43,548 bases of DNA from Ignavibacteriaceae bacterium (GTDB lineage: Bacteria > Bacteroidota > Ignavibacteria > Ignavibacteriales > Ignavibacteriaceae). The translations under genes were made by a program, and so were the position numbers. Positions 8,703 through 17,449 of this stretch are shown here, one piece after another. Under the pieces are notes generated by a model. It ran no database searches. It was not told the origin of the DNA and saw nothing but the letters and a program-made list of their open reading frames with translations. Position 1 is the first letter of the stretch; each line of letters opens with the position of its first letter. The stretch is from contig JARLHC010000030.1 of NCBI GenBank assembly GCA_031292455.1, positions 1 to 43,548 on the forward strand, read 5' to 3'.

Positions 8703-10112
8703 ATGATAAAAAAAATGAATTTTGAGTCCAGGTTACAACATTATTCCTTTTTATCTGCCTGTACAGAGACTGCCGGAGAGTTGGCCACGCAAGTTTTTAT
8801 AATCGGCGGTTTTGTTAGGGATTTAGTATTAGGCAGGGAAAGCAGTGAGATTGATTTTCTGGTTTTAGAGAATGGGACCGACTTTGCAACAACATATGCC
8901 GGAAAGCTTGGCGTTAAGAATGTTACTGTTTTCAAAAATTTTGGTACTGCACATTTCAGATATCAGGAATATGACCTTGAGTTTGTGGGAGCCAGAAAGG
9001 AATCTTACGAACGGAATAGCAGGAAACCAACCGTGTTTACGGGTTCATTTTCAGATGATATAAACCGGAGGGATTTTACAATAAACACTCTCGCCATTTC
9101 ATTAAATAAAGATAATTACGGGGAGCTTATAGATACCTACGGAGGGATGATTGATATTGAGAATAAACTTATTAGAACTCCGATAGATCCTTTCATTACA
9201 TTTGATGATGATCCGCTAAGGATAATGAGAGCTTTCCGATTTGCTTCACAGCTAAATTTTCAGATTGACGAAACAGTACTGCAGGCCGCTAACAAATTAA
9301 GGGATAGGTTGAAAATTGTTTCGCAGGAAAGGATAACGGATGAATTCCTGAAAATACTTTCGTCAGATGCACCGGCAACAGGTTTAATTCAACTTTATAA
9401 ATCCGGCGTATTAGAAATAATATTTCCCGAAATAGCCAACCTGGCGGGAGTAGATCAGAGGCAGGATTATCATCATAAGGATGTTTTTTATCATACCTGC
9501 ATGGTAGTTGATAATATCTCTAAAATGACGGATAACATCTGGTTAAGGTTTGCTGCGCTTGTACATGATATTGCCAAACCGCAAACCAAAAAGTTTGTTG
9601 AAGGAACAGGGTGGACATTCCACGGACATGAAGAGCTCGGCGCCAGAATGATTAAAACATTATTCAAAAGAATGAAGCTTCCATTCAACAAAATTGAATA
9701 TGTAGAAAAACTTGTACGGCTACACCTGAGACCAATAGCTCTGGCAAAAGAAGAAGTAACCGATTCTGCAATCAGAAGGTTAATAGTAGCAGCTGGAGAG
9801 GATCTTGCAGATCTGATTATATTATGCCGGGCTGACATTACAAGCAAGAACCAGGAGAAAGTAAGCAGGTATCTTGAAAACTATGAAAATGTTATGAAAA
9901 AAGTTTGGGAAGTGGAAGATAAAGACAAGCTTCGTGCATTTCAGTCTCCGGTTAACGGGGAAGAAATTATGCGGATATGTAATTTGTCTCCTTCAAGGCA
10001 AGTAGGAGAGATAAAATCGGCAATAGAAGAAGCAATCCTTGACGGTAAAATCGGAAACAATTATGACGAAGCGTTGGCCTACCTTATGGAAATTAAAAGG
10101 ATTATGCTTTAG
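8703..10112 (+). CDS. cca: CCA-adding enzyme / tRNA nucleotidyltransferase with HD domain
   Basis: Adds or repairs the 3' CCA of tRNAs. It has 469 residues. The nucleotidyltransferase head shows GGFVRDLVLG followed by the catalytic EIDFLV (DxD-like), then RRDFTINTLA and DPLRIMRAFRFA. The C-terminal part has an HD phosphohydrolase domain with LVHDIAKP and FHGHEELGA. The single tRNA gene in this window lacks CCA, which fits a need for this enzyme. Two starts are possible, ATG at 8703 and ATG at 8715; neither has a clear ribosome-binding site. It may be a full CCA-adding enzyme or one half of a split CC-/A-adding pair. Confidence 0.93.
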   Translation: MIKKMNFESRLQHYSFLSACTETAGELATQVFIIGGFVRDLVLGRESSEIDFLVLENGTDFATTYAGKLGVKNVTVFKNFGTAHFRYQEYDLEFVGARKESYERNSRKPTVFTGSFSDDINRRDFTINTLAISLNKDNYGELIDTYGGMIDIENKLIRTPIDPFITFDDDPLRIMRAFRFASQLNFQIDETVLQAANKLRDRLKIVSQERITDEFLKILSSDAPATGLIQLYKSGVLEIIFPEIANLAGVDQRQDYHHKDVFYHTCMVVDNISKMTDNIWLRFAALVHDIAKPQTKKFVEGTGWTFHGHEELGARMIKTLFKRMKLPFNKIEYVEKLVRLHLRPIALAKEEVTDSAIRRLIVAAGEDLADLIILCRADITSKNQEKVSRYLENYENVMKKVWEVEDKDKLRAFQSPVNGEEIMRICNLSPSRQVGEIKSAIEEAILDGKIGNNYDEALAYLMEIKRIML

Positions 10113-10240
10113 CAGGTTAAAATTATTCTCGGATATTCGCCGTACATGTAGTAATAGTACCGTTCATAAATTACCGGAAGAAAATGGGGAATATTGTAAT
10201 ATTTTTGTTTTCGTAAACCTTTAACTCATTGGAGCAAATG

Positions 10241-11596
10241 ATGCGAATCTTGATCAGTACATTCTTTATAGTTCTCTTATCTGTTACAGGATATAGTCAA
10301 AAATTGCTAACATTGGAAGAAGCAGTAAATATTGCTTTACAAAGAAATACCCAGCTTCAGAAATCTGTAAATAGTATAGATTCATATCAGTCAAATGTAA
10401 AAGCTGCATATGGAAGCCTTTTACCGACTCTGGGAGTTCAGGGAAACTGGCAGTGGGCCAGATCTGAAACCAAGGGGGGGTTATTTCCATTACAGAACGG
10501 CGGTTTTATTTCACTACCTGATATAAAAACTATTTCTGAAACAAGGAGCTATAATGTGGGAGCCGGAACTAACTGGACACTATTTGACGGTCTTTCTAAT
10601 TTAGCAACTGTATCCCAGAGTAAAAATAATCTTGAATCTGCTCAGTTATCTCTTTCAAGGTTAAAACAGACAATCGTTTATCAGACAATAAGCAACTATT
10701 ACGATATTATTAATGCAGGCGAGCTGTTAAAAGTTAAAGAAGAAGATGTTAAGTGGAACGAGAAAAATCTTGAAACAATAAATGAAAGGAATAAACTGGG
10801 TGCAGTTACAATGGCTGATGTTTATTCGCAGCAGGTAAAAGTTGGCAATGCAGAACTGGCTGTAATACAGGCAAAAAATAGTCTTGAAACGGCAAAAAGC
10901 ACATTGCTTTATTATCTGGGGCTGGATGTACTTGATAATTACAGCTTTTCCGATTCATTATCTCAGGCAGACAGGGATTTGATCGGGAAACATGATAAAA
11001 CAAATTACCAGGATTTATCCGACCTGGTTTCAAAATCATTAAGCTCCCGGTATGATTATCAGAGCGCAAAACTTAGTTTGGAAAGCGCATTGAACGGAGT
11101 TACAATTGCCAGAGGCGGTTATTTTCCCAGCCTGACAAACAGTAACAGCTTTTATACTTATTCAGATCAGCCAAGCACTTTATTCCAGAACAGAAACTAT
11201 ACAGTAGCGCTTGCTTTGAACATTCCTATTTTTTCCGGATTCTCAACCGAGAACCGGGTAGAGCTTGCGCAGGTAAGTGCAATGAATTCGAAAGCTGATC
11301 TTTCTGATCTTGAAAAAGATATAAAAAGGAATATTCAGAAGACTTATCTTGATCTTCAGGCAGCCGAAAAGAGTCTTGAGGTAAGTAAAGGAAATGTTGC
11401 AGCGGCAGAAGAAAGCAGGCGTATCCAGCAGGAAAAATACGCTCTTGGCTCAAGCACACTGCTTGACGTACTGGTTGCAAATTCAGACTACCTTACAGCC
11501 GAGACAAATTTAATAAATGCTGAGTATGCATATATAGTTTTAAGCGAGCAGGTTAAATATCAGCTTGGCATTCTTGATTATACTAAATACGAATAA
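10241..11596 (+). CDS. TolC-family outer-membrane efflux protein
   Basis: An outer-membrane channel component of a tripartite exporter, 451 residues from the ATG at 10241. That start is chosen because GGAG (10231-10234) lies six bases upstream and the product then begins with a clean signal peptide (MRILISTFFIVLLSVTGYSQ). ATG at 10238 and an upstream TTG at 10229 are weaker options. Two outer-membrane efflux (OEP) repeats can be followed, each with long heptad-like helices rich in Ala, Gln, Leu and Ser, for instance LTLEEAVNIALQRN near the N-terminus and LGSSTLLDVLVA near the end. It is the first gene of the export operon, and the adaptor gene begins 23 bp later. Confidence 0.92.
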   Translation: MRILISTFFIVLLSVTGYSQKLLTLEEAVNIALQRNTQLQKSVNSIDSYQSNVKAAYGSLLPTLGVQGNWQWARSETKGGLFPLQNGGFISLPDIKTISETRSYNVGAGTNWTLFDGLSNLATVSQSKNNLESAQLSLSRLKQTIVYQTISNYYDIINAGELLKVKEEDVKWNEKNLETINERNKLGAVTMADVYSQQVKVGNAELAVIQAKNSLETAKSTLLYYLGLDVLDNYSFSDSLSQADRDLIGKHDKTNYQDLSDLVSKSLSSRYDYQSAKLSLESALNGVTIARGGYFPSLTNSNSFYTYSDQPSTLFQNRNYTVALALNIPIFSGFSTENRVELAQVSAMNSKADLSDLEKDIKRNIQKTYLDLQAAEKSLEVSKGNVAAAEESRRIQQEKYALGSSTLLDVLVANSDYLTAETNLINAEYAYIVLSEQVKYQLGILDYTKYE

Positions 11597-11619
11597 ATTT
11601 TAACAAAGGAGTATTTTCC

Positions 11620-12918
11620 ATGGCTAACGGAAAACAAAAAAAATCTAAAAAGAAAATATATATATTCGGCGGGATCGGGGTAGTAATTATCGCACTGATT
11701 CTGTTTGCCCTGTTTGGGGGAAACAAAGAAGAAATTGTACAGGTACAGACTGAACCGGTTGCTAAGAGAGATATTACGCAAACTGTTTCTGCTACGGGAA
11801 AAATCAACTCCGAATTTAAAGTTACCATCACACCAGAGGTGACAGGAGAAATCGTATCTTTGCCTGTTAAGGAGGGAGACCTGGTTAAAAAAGGACAATT
11901 GCTGATAAAGATCAAAGCGGATGCGTATGTTGCCCAGCAGCAGAGAGCCGAAGCTAATTTATCATCTGCGAAATCCTCTCTCGCATTAAATAAAGCACAG
12001 CTGGATAAGATTACGGCAGATTATAACAGAACAAAAGAAATGCATATAAAAAAACTTGCCAGCGATTCTGATCTTGAAACAGCTAAAAGCACTTATCTGA
12101 GTGCGGTAGCAAATTATGAAGGCGCACAGGCTACTATTCTTCAGATGGAAGCCAGTCTGAAAGAAACAAACCAGTCCCTTTATAAAACTACTATCAATTC
12201 TCCTATGGATGGAACAATCAGCCAGCTTAATGTTCAGTTGGGCGACAGGGTATTAGGGAGCGGTTTCAGCCAGGGAACTGATATAATGACGGTCTCTGAT
12301 CTCAGAAGCATGATTGCTACAGTTCAGGTTGATGAAAATGATGTTGTCCTGGTTGCATTAGGCGACACTGCAAGAATTAAAGTTGATGCTTATGGCGACA
12401 GGATATTTAAGGGTACTGTTTACCAGATAGGAAATAGTGCAACTGCAACCGGCACCGGAACACAGGAACAGGTTGTTAACTTTGATGTAAAAATAAGATT
12501 GATTGATGCCGATCCGGGATTAAGACCAGGCATGTCGTGTAATGCTACAATTGAAACACAAACAATAAATAATGTACTAAGCATTCCGATCCAGAGTGTT
12601 ACGGCAAGAAGCGAGGACCAAAAAACAGATGAGACAAAAAAAGATGAGGATAACAGCAACAGTAATGTTATTGATAAAAAGGAAAAGAAGGCAACTGTAA
12701 CCAAACCTAAAGAAGTGGTTTTCGTTGTCCAGAATAATAAAGCGAAAATGAAAGAAGTTAAAACCGGGTTAAGTGATGATAATTATATTGAGATTAAAGA
12801 AGGTCTTAAGAATGGTGAAATGGTTGTATCCGGAAGTTATCGTGCAATATCAAGAGACTTAAATGATGGTTCTAAAGTCAAGCTGGAGGAAAAGAAAACT
12901 ACTTCAGCCAAGAAATAA
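11620..12918 (+). CDS. HlyD/MacA-like periplasmic adaptor (membrane fusion protein)
   Basis: A 432-residue adaptor linking an inner-membrane ABC exporter to a TolC channel. A Lys-rich N-terminus is followed by one membrane helix (residues ~13-33) that looks uncleaved. A lipoyl-like half (SATGKINSEFKV, GEIVSLPVKEGDLVKKGQLL) leads into a coiled-coil hairpin around residues 103-185, and the second lipoyl half is INSPMDGTISQLNVQLGDRV. Beta-barrel and membrane-proximal domains follow. Residues 331-365 are an unusual highly charged, low-complexity insert (rich in Lys, Asp, Glu, Asn, Ser) between strands of the membrane-proximal domain. A strong AAGGAG lies eight bases before the ATG. MacA is the closest familiar relative. 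Confidence 0.93.
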   Translation: MANGKQKKSKKKIYIFGGIGVVIIALILFALFGGNKEEIVQVQTEPVAKRDITQTVSATGKINSEFKVTITPEVTGEIVSLPVKEGDLVKKGQLLIKIKADAYVAQQQRAEANLSSAKSSLALNKAQLDKITADYNRTKEMHIKKLASDSDLETAKSTYLSAVANYEGAQATILQMEASLKETNQSLYKTTINSPMDGTISQLNVQLGDRVLGSGFSQGTDIMTVSDLRSMIATVQVDENDVVLVALGDTARIKVDAYGDRIFKGTVYQIGNSATATGTGTQEQVVNFDVKIRLIDADPGLRPGMSCNATIETQTINNVLSIPIQSVTARSEDQKTDETKKDEDNSNSNVIDKKEKKATVTKPKEVVFVVQNNKAKMKEVKTGLSDDNYIEIKEGLKNGEMVVSGSYRAISRDLNDGSKVKLEEKKTTSAKK

Positions 12919-12930
12919 TACGGAATAAAA

Positions 12931-13650
12931 ATGAATATAATTAATATAGAACATATAGCTAAAATCTATCAGGTCGGAAGCGAAGAAGTATTTGCTCTTA
13001 GGGATGTTTCCCTTAGGATTGATAAGAATGAATATGTGGCAATAATGGGTCCATCCGGATCGGGCAAATCCACGCTGATGAACATACTTGGATGTCTTGA
13101 CACACCTACTTCCGGAAAATATGATTTTAACGGATTAAGTGTAAGTCAAATGAACGATAATCAGCTGGCTAAAATTAGGAATAAGGAGATCGGATTTGTG
13201 TTCCAGACATTTAATCTTCTGGCAAGATCCGATGCGGTCCATAATGTTGAGCTTCCTCTTATTTATGCAGGCATGCCCACTCACGAAAGGAAAGAAAGGG
13301 CTAAGCAGGCGCTTATAGATGTAGGCTTAACTGACAGAATGCACCATAAGCCAAATGAATTATCCGGCGGGCAGCGTCAAAGGGTTGCATGTGCACGAGC
13401 CCTTGTTACACGCCCCTCTATCATACTTGCTGATGAACCGACCGGTAACCTGGACTCAAAAACAGGTGAGGAAATTATGTCGCTTTTTAATGATATTTAT
13501 GAAAAAGGAAATACGATTATTCTTGTAACTCATGAGGAAGACATTGCCAAACATGCAGCCAGAATAATAAGACTAAAAGATGGTTTGATTGAAACCGATG
13601 CCCTTGTTGAGCACAGATATATCCCCAAACCAAAAGCTGCTGTAGTCTAA
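12931..13650 (+). CDS. MacB/LolD-type ABC transporter ATP-binding protein
   Basis: A 239-residue stand-alone ATPase of the MacB/LolD/FtsE class, which powers mechanotransmission exporters from the cytoplasmic face. Walker A is GPSGSGKST (residues 40-48), the Q-loop lies in VFQTFNLL, the signature is LSGGQ (144-148), Walker B is IILADEPTG (catalytic Glu169), and the switch histidine is in VTHEE. It starts 12 bp after the adaptor gene and ends 16 bp before the first permease. It is the only ATPase for three permeases in this operon, so it is probably shared. Confidence 0.95.
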   Translation: MNIINIEHIAKIYQVGSEEVFALRDVSLRIDKNEYVAIMGPSGSGKSTLMNILGCLDTPTSGKYDFNGLSVSQMNDNQLAKIRNKEIGFVFQTFNLLARSDAVHNVELPLIYAGMPTHERKERAKQALIDVGLTDRMHHKPNELSGGQRQRVACARALVTRPSIILADEPTGNLDSKTGEEIMSLFNDIYEKGNTIILVTHEEDIAKHAARIIRLKDGLIETDALVEHRYIPKPKAAVV

Positions 13651-13666
13651 TTAATAGGAAAAACCG

Positions 13667-14902
13667 ATGAATAAATTTTGGTTTGAATTCAGAGAAAGCT
13701 TGTTTATTGCTCTCAGGGCCATCAGGGGAAACAAAATGAGATCAATGTTAACTATGCTTGGAATTATTATCGGCATCTGGGCTGTTGTTGTAATGACAAC
13801 TGCCATCCGCGGTATTGATAATTCATTTAAGAACGGCATCAGCGCACTTGGCACGGATGTTTTATATCTTGATAAATGGGCATGGTTTACTAATCAGGAC
13901 TGGTGGAAGATAAAAAACCGCCGAAATATTACTATGGAGCAATATGACAAATTCAAGGAGATGGTGAAACTTCCTGTTGCCACTGCACCGGTAACCAATA
14001 GCAGGCAGACGATTAAGTACGGTGACAGGATGATCGAAAGTGTCTTTCTGAATGGTTCAACTGCAGATTACCTGAAGACTACAAATTTTACCTTCGATCT
14101 TGGAAGATTTTATTCCGACATTGAAAGCAAGGGTTCCCGCTATGTGGCAGTTATCGGGAGTGAAATTTCCAAGAACCTGTTTCCACGCGGCGATGGCCTG
14201 GATAAAACTATTAAAATAGGAGGAGTGGATTATAAGATAGTTGGAGTTCTTGCAGAGCAGGGAAGTTTCATACTAGGCCCCTTTAACCCTGATCAGCAGG
14301 TGTTTGTACCGATAGGTACTATATTCCAGAACTTCCAGGGACATTCAAATGGTACAATTACATTTAATATCCGTGCGGCCAGCCCGGCGATGGTGGAGGA
14401 TACGAAAGCTGAAGCTGAAGGTGTAATGCGGCAGATAAGAGGTCTGCAATATAACCAGGAAAATGATTTTTCGATCAACCAGCAGGAGGGTCTGATGGAT
14501 AATTATAACAAGGTGGTAGGAGTTATCCAGATTGCCGGTTTGTTTATTACAGGACTCTCGCTTTTTGTCGGTGCAATAGGGATCATGAATATAATGTTTG
14601 TTTCAGTTAAGGAAAGGACCAAAGAAATCGGGTTAAGGAAAGCAATAGGTGCAAAGAGAAGGACAATACTTGGTCAGTTCATACTTGAATCCTCAACCAT
14701 CTGCTTAATGGGAGGTATTATTGGAATGCTCCTGGCAATACTGACAAGCATGCTTATAAAACAATATATCTCAACATCTATAAGTTACAGCTCGGTTATC
14801 ATTGCTATAACCATTTCACTTATTACCGGAGTTGCTGCCGGATTTGCACCGGCCTATACAGCGGCAAAGATGGATCCCGTTGATGCCTTAAGGTATGAAT
14901 AA
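13667..14902 (+). CDS. MacB/FtsX-type ABC permease (first of three)
   Basis: A 411-residue permease with the MacB architecture. One membrane helix follows RGNKMRSMLTMLGIIIGI near residues 23-45. A large extracytoplasmic domain (about residues 50-280) carries a typical VAVIGSEISKNLFP segment. Three C-terminal helices include GIMNIMFVSVKERTKEIG and the end motif DALRYE. It lacks a fused ATPase domain and so must use the separate ATPase upstream. It is clearly more distant from the two permeases that follow than they are from each other, which suggests it is the other half of a heterodimer. Confidence 0.93.
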   Translation: MNKFWFEFRESLFIALRAIRGNKMRSMLTMLGIIIGIWAVVVMTTAIRGIDNSFKNGISALGTDVLYLDKWAWFTNQDWWKIKNRRNITMEQYDKFKEMVKLPVATAPVTNSRQTIKYGDRMIESVFLNGSTADYLKTTNFTFDLGRFYSDIESKGSRYVAVIGSEISKNLFPRGDGLDKTIKIGGVDYKIVGVLAEQGSFILGPFNPDQQVFVPIGTIFQNFQGHSNGTITFNIRAASPAMVEDTKAEAEGVMRQIRGLQYNQENDFSINQQEGLMDNYNKVVGVIQIAGLFITGLSLFVGAIGIMNIMFVSVKERTKEIGLRKAIGAKRRTILGQFILESSTICLMGGIIGMLLAILTSMLIKQYISTSISYSSVIIAITISLITGVAAGFAPAYTAAKMDPVDALRYE

Positions 14903-14905
14903 TTC

Positions 14906-16138
14906 ATGAAAATCGTACAGGCTCTGCAGTTATCAATACAATCATTAAGAGGGAACAGGCTAAGAACAATGCTGACTGTTCTTGGCGTTGTAGTCGGCAT
15001 CTTTTCAATAATTGTGATAATGACTGTAATAACAATGCTGCAGTCAAGTATTGAAAACGGAGTTTCACAGCTTAATAAAAATACATTCCAAATTCAGAAA
15101 TTCCCGGTGGTCATGGGAGACGGGCCGGGTTCAAGAGATAAATACAGGAACCGCAAAGATCTGACACTGGAAGATTATGACCGGCTTAAAGAATTATTGA
15201 CCATGGCCAAATATATCGGTGCCGAACAATGGCAGTTCGGCAAAGTAGTCAAATTCGGCAACCAGCAGACAAACCCTAATATCCAGGTAGCCGGTGTCAA
15301 TCTTGATGCAGTAAAAACGAATAACTGGAATATCGATTACGGAAGGGAACTTAGGGAAACCGATCTCCAGTATTCAAGCGATGTATGCCTTATCGGCGGT
15401 GAAGTAGTTGCTAAAGTATTTTCCAAAGTTTTCCCGATAGGCCAGACTATAAGAGTTGACGGACACCCGTTTCAGGTAATAGGAGTAATTGAAAAACAAC
15501 CCCAGCTATTCGGCGAAAGCAGGGATAACTATATTGTAATGCCCATAACTACTTTCCAGGGAATTTACGGCAGAAGAAACAGTTCTATCAATATTACTGT
15601 TACATCAGAAAGCAAAGAGAATTATGATGCTACAATTGAAGCTGCAATCGGATACATGAGGACGATCAGGAAAGTTGAAGCCGGAAAAGACAATGACTTT
15701 GATATATTCAGTAATGAATCTTTAATGTCAATGATTAATAACATGACTGACGGTGTAAAAATTGGTGCGCTTGCTGTTTCCGTTATTGCACTTTTGGCAG
15801 CAGGTGTGGGGATTATGAATATTATGCTTGTTTCGGTAACAGAACGAACCCGGGAAATCGGAATACGTAAAGCGATAGGTGCAAGGAAATCTAATATCCT
15901 TCTGCAGTTCCTGTTTGAAGCTGTAATCCTTTGCTTTTTCGGTGGAATTATTGGTATTATGCTTGGCATTGGCATAGGGAATCTGGCCGGATCTTTTCTG
16001 AATGCACAGGCTGCGATACCATATAATTGGGTGTTGATTGGCTTATCTTTATGCGTTGTTGTGGGCATAATTTTTGGTACTTATCCGGCGTACAAGGCAT
16101 CCAACCTTGATCCAATTGAAGCTCTCCGTTATGAATAA
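14906..16138 (+). CDS. MacB/FtsX-type ABC permease (second of three)
   Basis: A 410-residue permease with the same fold as its neighbour: first helix after RGNRLRTMLTVLG, an extracytoplasmic MacB-type domain, then three helices with GIMNIMLVSVTERTREIG, ending in EALRYE. It starts three bases after the previous stop. Its sequence is very close to the next gene (14906 versus 16217 products), with long identical stretches such as SIIVIMTVITMLQSSIENGV and DFDIFSNES. The two therefore come from a tandem duplication. Confidence 0.93.
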   Translation: MKIVQALQLSIQSLRGNRLRTMLTVLGVVVGIFSIIVIMTVITMLQSSIENGVSQLNKNTFQIQKFPVVMGDGPGSRDKYRNRKDLTLEDYDRLKELLTMAKYIGAEQWQFGKVVKFGNQQTNPNIQVAGVNLDAVKTNNWNIDYGRELRETDLQYSSDVCLIGGEVVAKVFSKVFPIGQTIRVDGHPFQVIGVIEKQPQLFGESRDNYIVMPITTFQGIYGRRNSSINITVTSESKENYDATIEAAIGYMRTIRKVEAGKDNDFDIFSNESLMSMINNMTDGVKIGALAVSVIALLAAGVGIMNIMLVSVTERTREIGIRKAIGARKSNILLQFLFEAVILCFFGGIIGIMLGIGIGNLAGSFLNAQAAIPYNWVLIGLSLCVVVGIIFGTYPAYKASNLDPIEALRYE

Positions 16139-16216
16139 TATTATTAGTATAAAATCTTATTCCATTCTTTACTATTTTTAGGACTGAAAAAATTTATATC
16201 AGTGTTTAAGGGTTCT

Positions 16217-17449
16217 ATGAAACTGAGCCAGATTATAGCAGTATCCCTGCATTCATTAAGGAGCAATAAGCTCCGTACATTTCTTACTGTCCTTGGAATT
16301 GTGGTAGGCATATTTTCCATAATAGTTATAATGACAGTAATAACTATGCTCCAGTCGTCAATTGAAAATGGGGTTTCATTCCTGAGTAAGAATACATTTC
16401 AGATAAATAAATTTCCCGCAATACATTCGGGAGGTCCCGGCGCATGGCAGAAATACAGGAATAGGAAGGATATTACCATTGAAGAATTTGAACGGTTGAA
16501 AGATGTAATGAAAACGGCAAAATATTTAGGGGCAGAACAATCGATCGGTGGAAAAGTTATTAAATCCGCAACAACTAAAACCAATCCGAATATATCTGTA
16601 ATTGGTGTTACAATTGAAGCTTATATGACGCACAATGTTACGATTGCAGAGGGAAGAACTCTTACTGACCTGGATGTTGATCACTCTACTTACTGCTGTT
16701 TGCTCGGCAATAGTGTTACTACAAAGATATTTCCAAATTCAAATCCAATAGGCCAGATTATAAAAGTTGACGGCTATCCGCTTCAGGTGGTCGGAACTTT
16801 TGAACCCCAGCCGGCATTATTCGGGCAGAACATGGACAGCTATATCATCATCCCGATTACTACCTATGGTGCCATGTACGGTAAAAACAACAGGAGTGTC
16901 AGCATTACTATAATGTCCAAAAGCAAAGAAGACTATGATGCAACTATTGAAGCCGCCATCGGCTATTTCCGTACAATACGGAAAGTGCCCCCCGGAAGTG
17001 ATAACGATTTTGATATCTTCAGCAATGAATCTATAATGGGACAGATAAATGATATTACTGGCGGTGTAAAAATCGGAGCTATTGCAGTTTCAATTATTGC
17101 GCTGCTTGCTGCAGGTGTAGGCATTATGAATATAATGCTGGTATCGGTTACGGAAAGAACAAGGGAAATTGGTATAAGGAAAGCTGTCGGTGCCAAAAAA
17201 ATGAATATACTTCTCCAGTTCCTTATAGAAGCAATCGCACTCTGTATTATCGGAGGCATCATCGGGATTATTATGGGAGTTGTGGTGGGGAATATTGCAG
17301 GGTCTTTTCTTAATGCAGAAAGCGCTATACCAATCAACTGGATTATTATCGGAATGACATTATGCGTTGTGGTAGGAGTTGTTTTCGGAACTTACCCTGC
17401 ATATAAGGCCTCTAACCTTGATCCTATTGAAGCTTTAAGATATGAGTGA
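16217..17449 (+). CDS. MacB/FtsX-type ABC permease (third of three)
   Basis: A tandem paralogue of the preceding permease, 410 residues from the ATG at 16217. An upstream GTG at 16202 would add five residues, but TAAGGG sits just before 16217 and the N-terminus MKLSQIIAVSLHSLRSNKLR then aligns without gaps with the paralogue. It shares GIMNIMLVSVTERTREIG and the end EALRYE. Differences concentrate in the extracytoplasmic domain, so substrate or partner specificity may have diverged. A 63-78 bp gap, the largest inside the permease run, separates it from the second permease. Confidence 0.92.
   Translation: MKLSQIIAVSLHSLRSNKLRTFLTVLGIVVGIFSIIVIMTVITMLQSSIENGVSFLSKNTFQINKFPAIHSGGPGAWQKYRNRKDITIEEFERLKDVMKTAKYLGAEQSIGGKVIKSATTKTNPNISVIGVTIEAYMTHNVTIAEGRTLTDLDVDHSTYCCLLGNSVTTKIFPNSNPIGQIIKVDGYPLQVVGTFEPQPALFGQNMDSYIIIPITTYGAMYGKNNRSVSITIMSKSKEDYDATIEAAIGYFRTIRKVPPGSDNDFDIFSNESIMGQINDITGGVKIGAIAVSIIALLAAGVGIMNIMLVSVTERTREIGIRKAVGAKKMNILLQFLIEAIALCIIGGIIGIIMGVVVGNIAGSFLNAESAIPINWIIIGMTLCVVVGVVFGTYPAYKASNLDPIEALRYE

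Noticed and set aside
11578-11915. Two overlapping minus-strand frames of 106 and 110 residues.
   Set aside because: They are antisense to the end of the TolC-like gene and the start of the adaptor gene, both well supported, and show no family motif.
15622-16068. A 148-residue minus-strand frame, with a similar 124-residue one at 16963-17337.
   Set aside because: Both are antisense shadows of the same region in the two duplicated permeases, which explains why they resemble each other.
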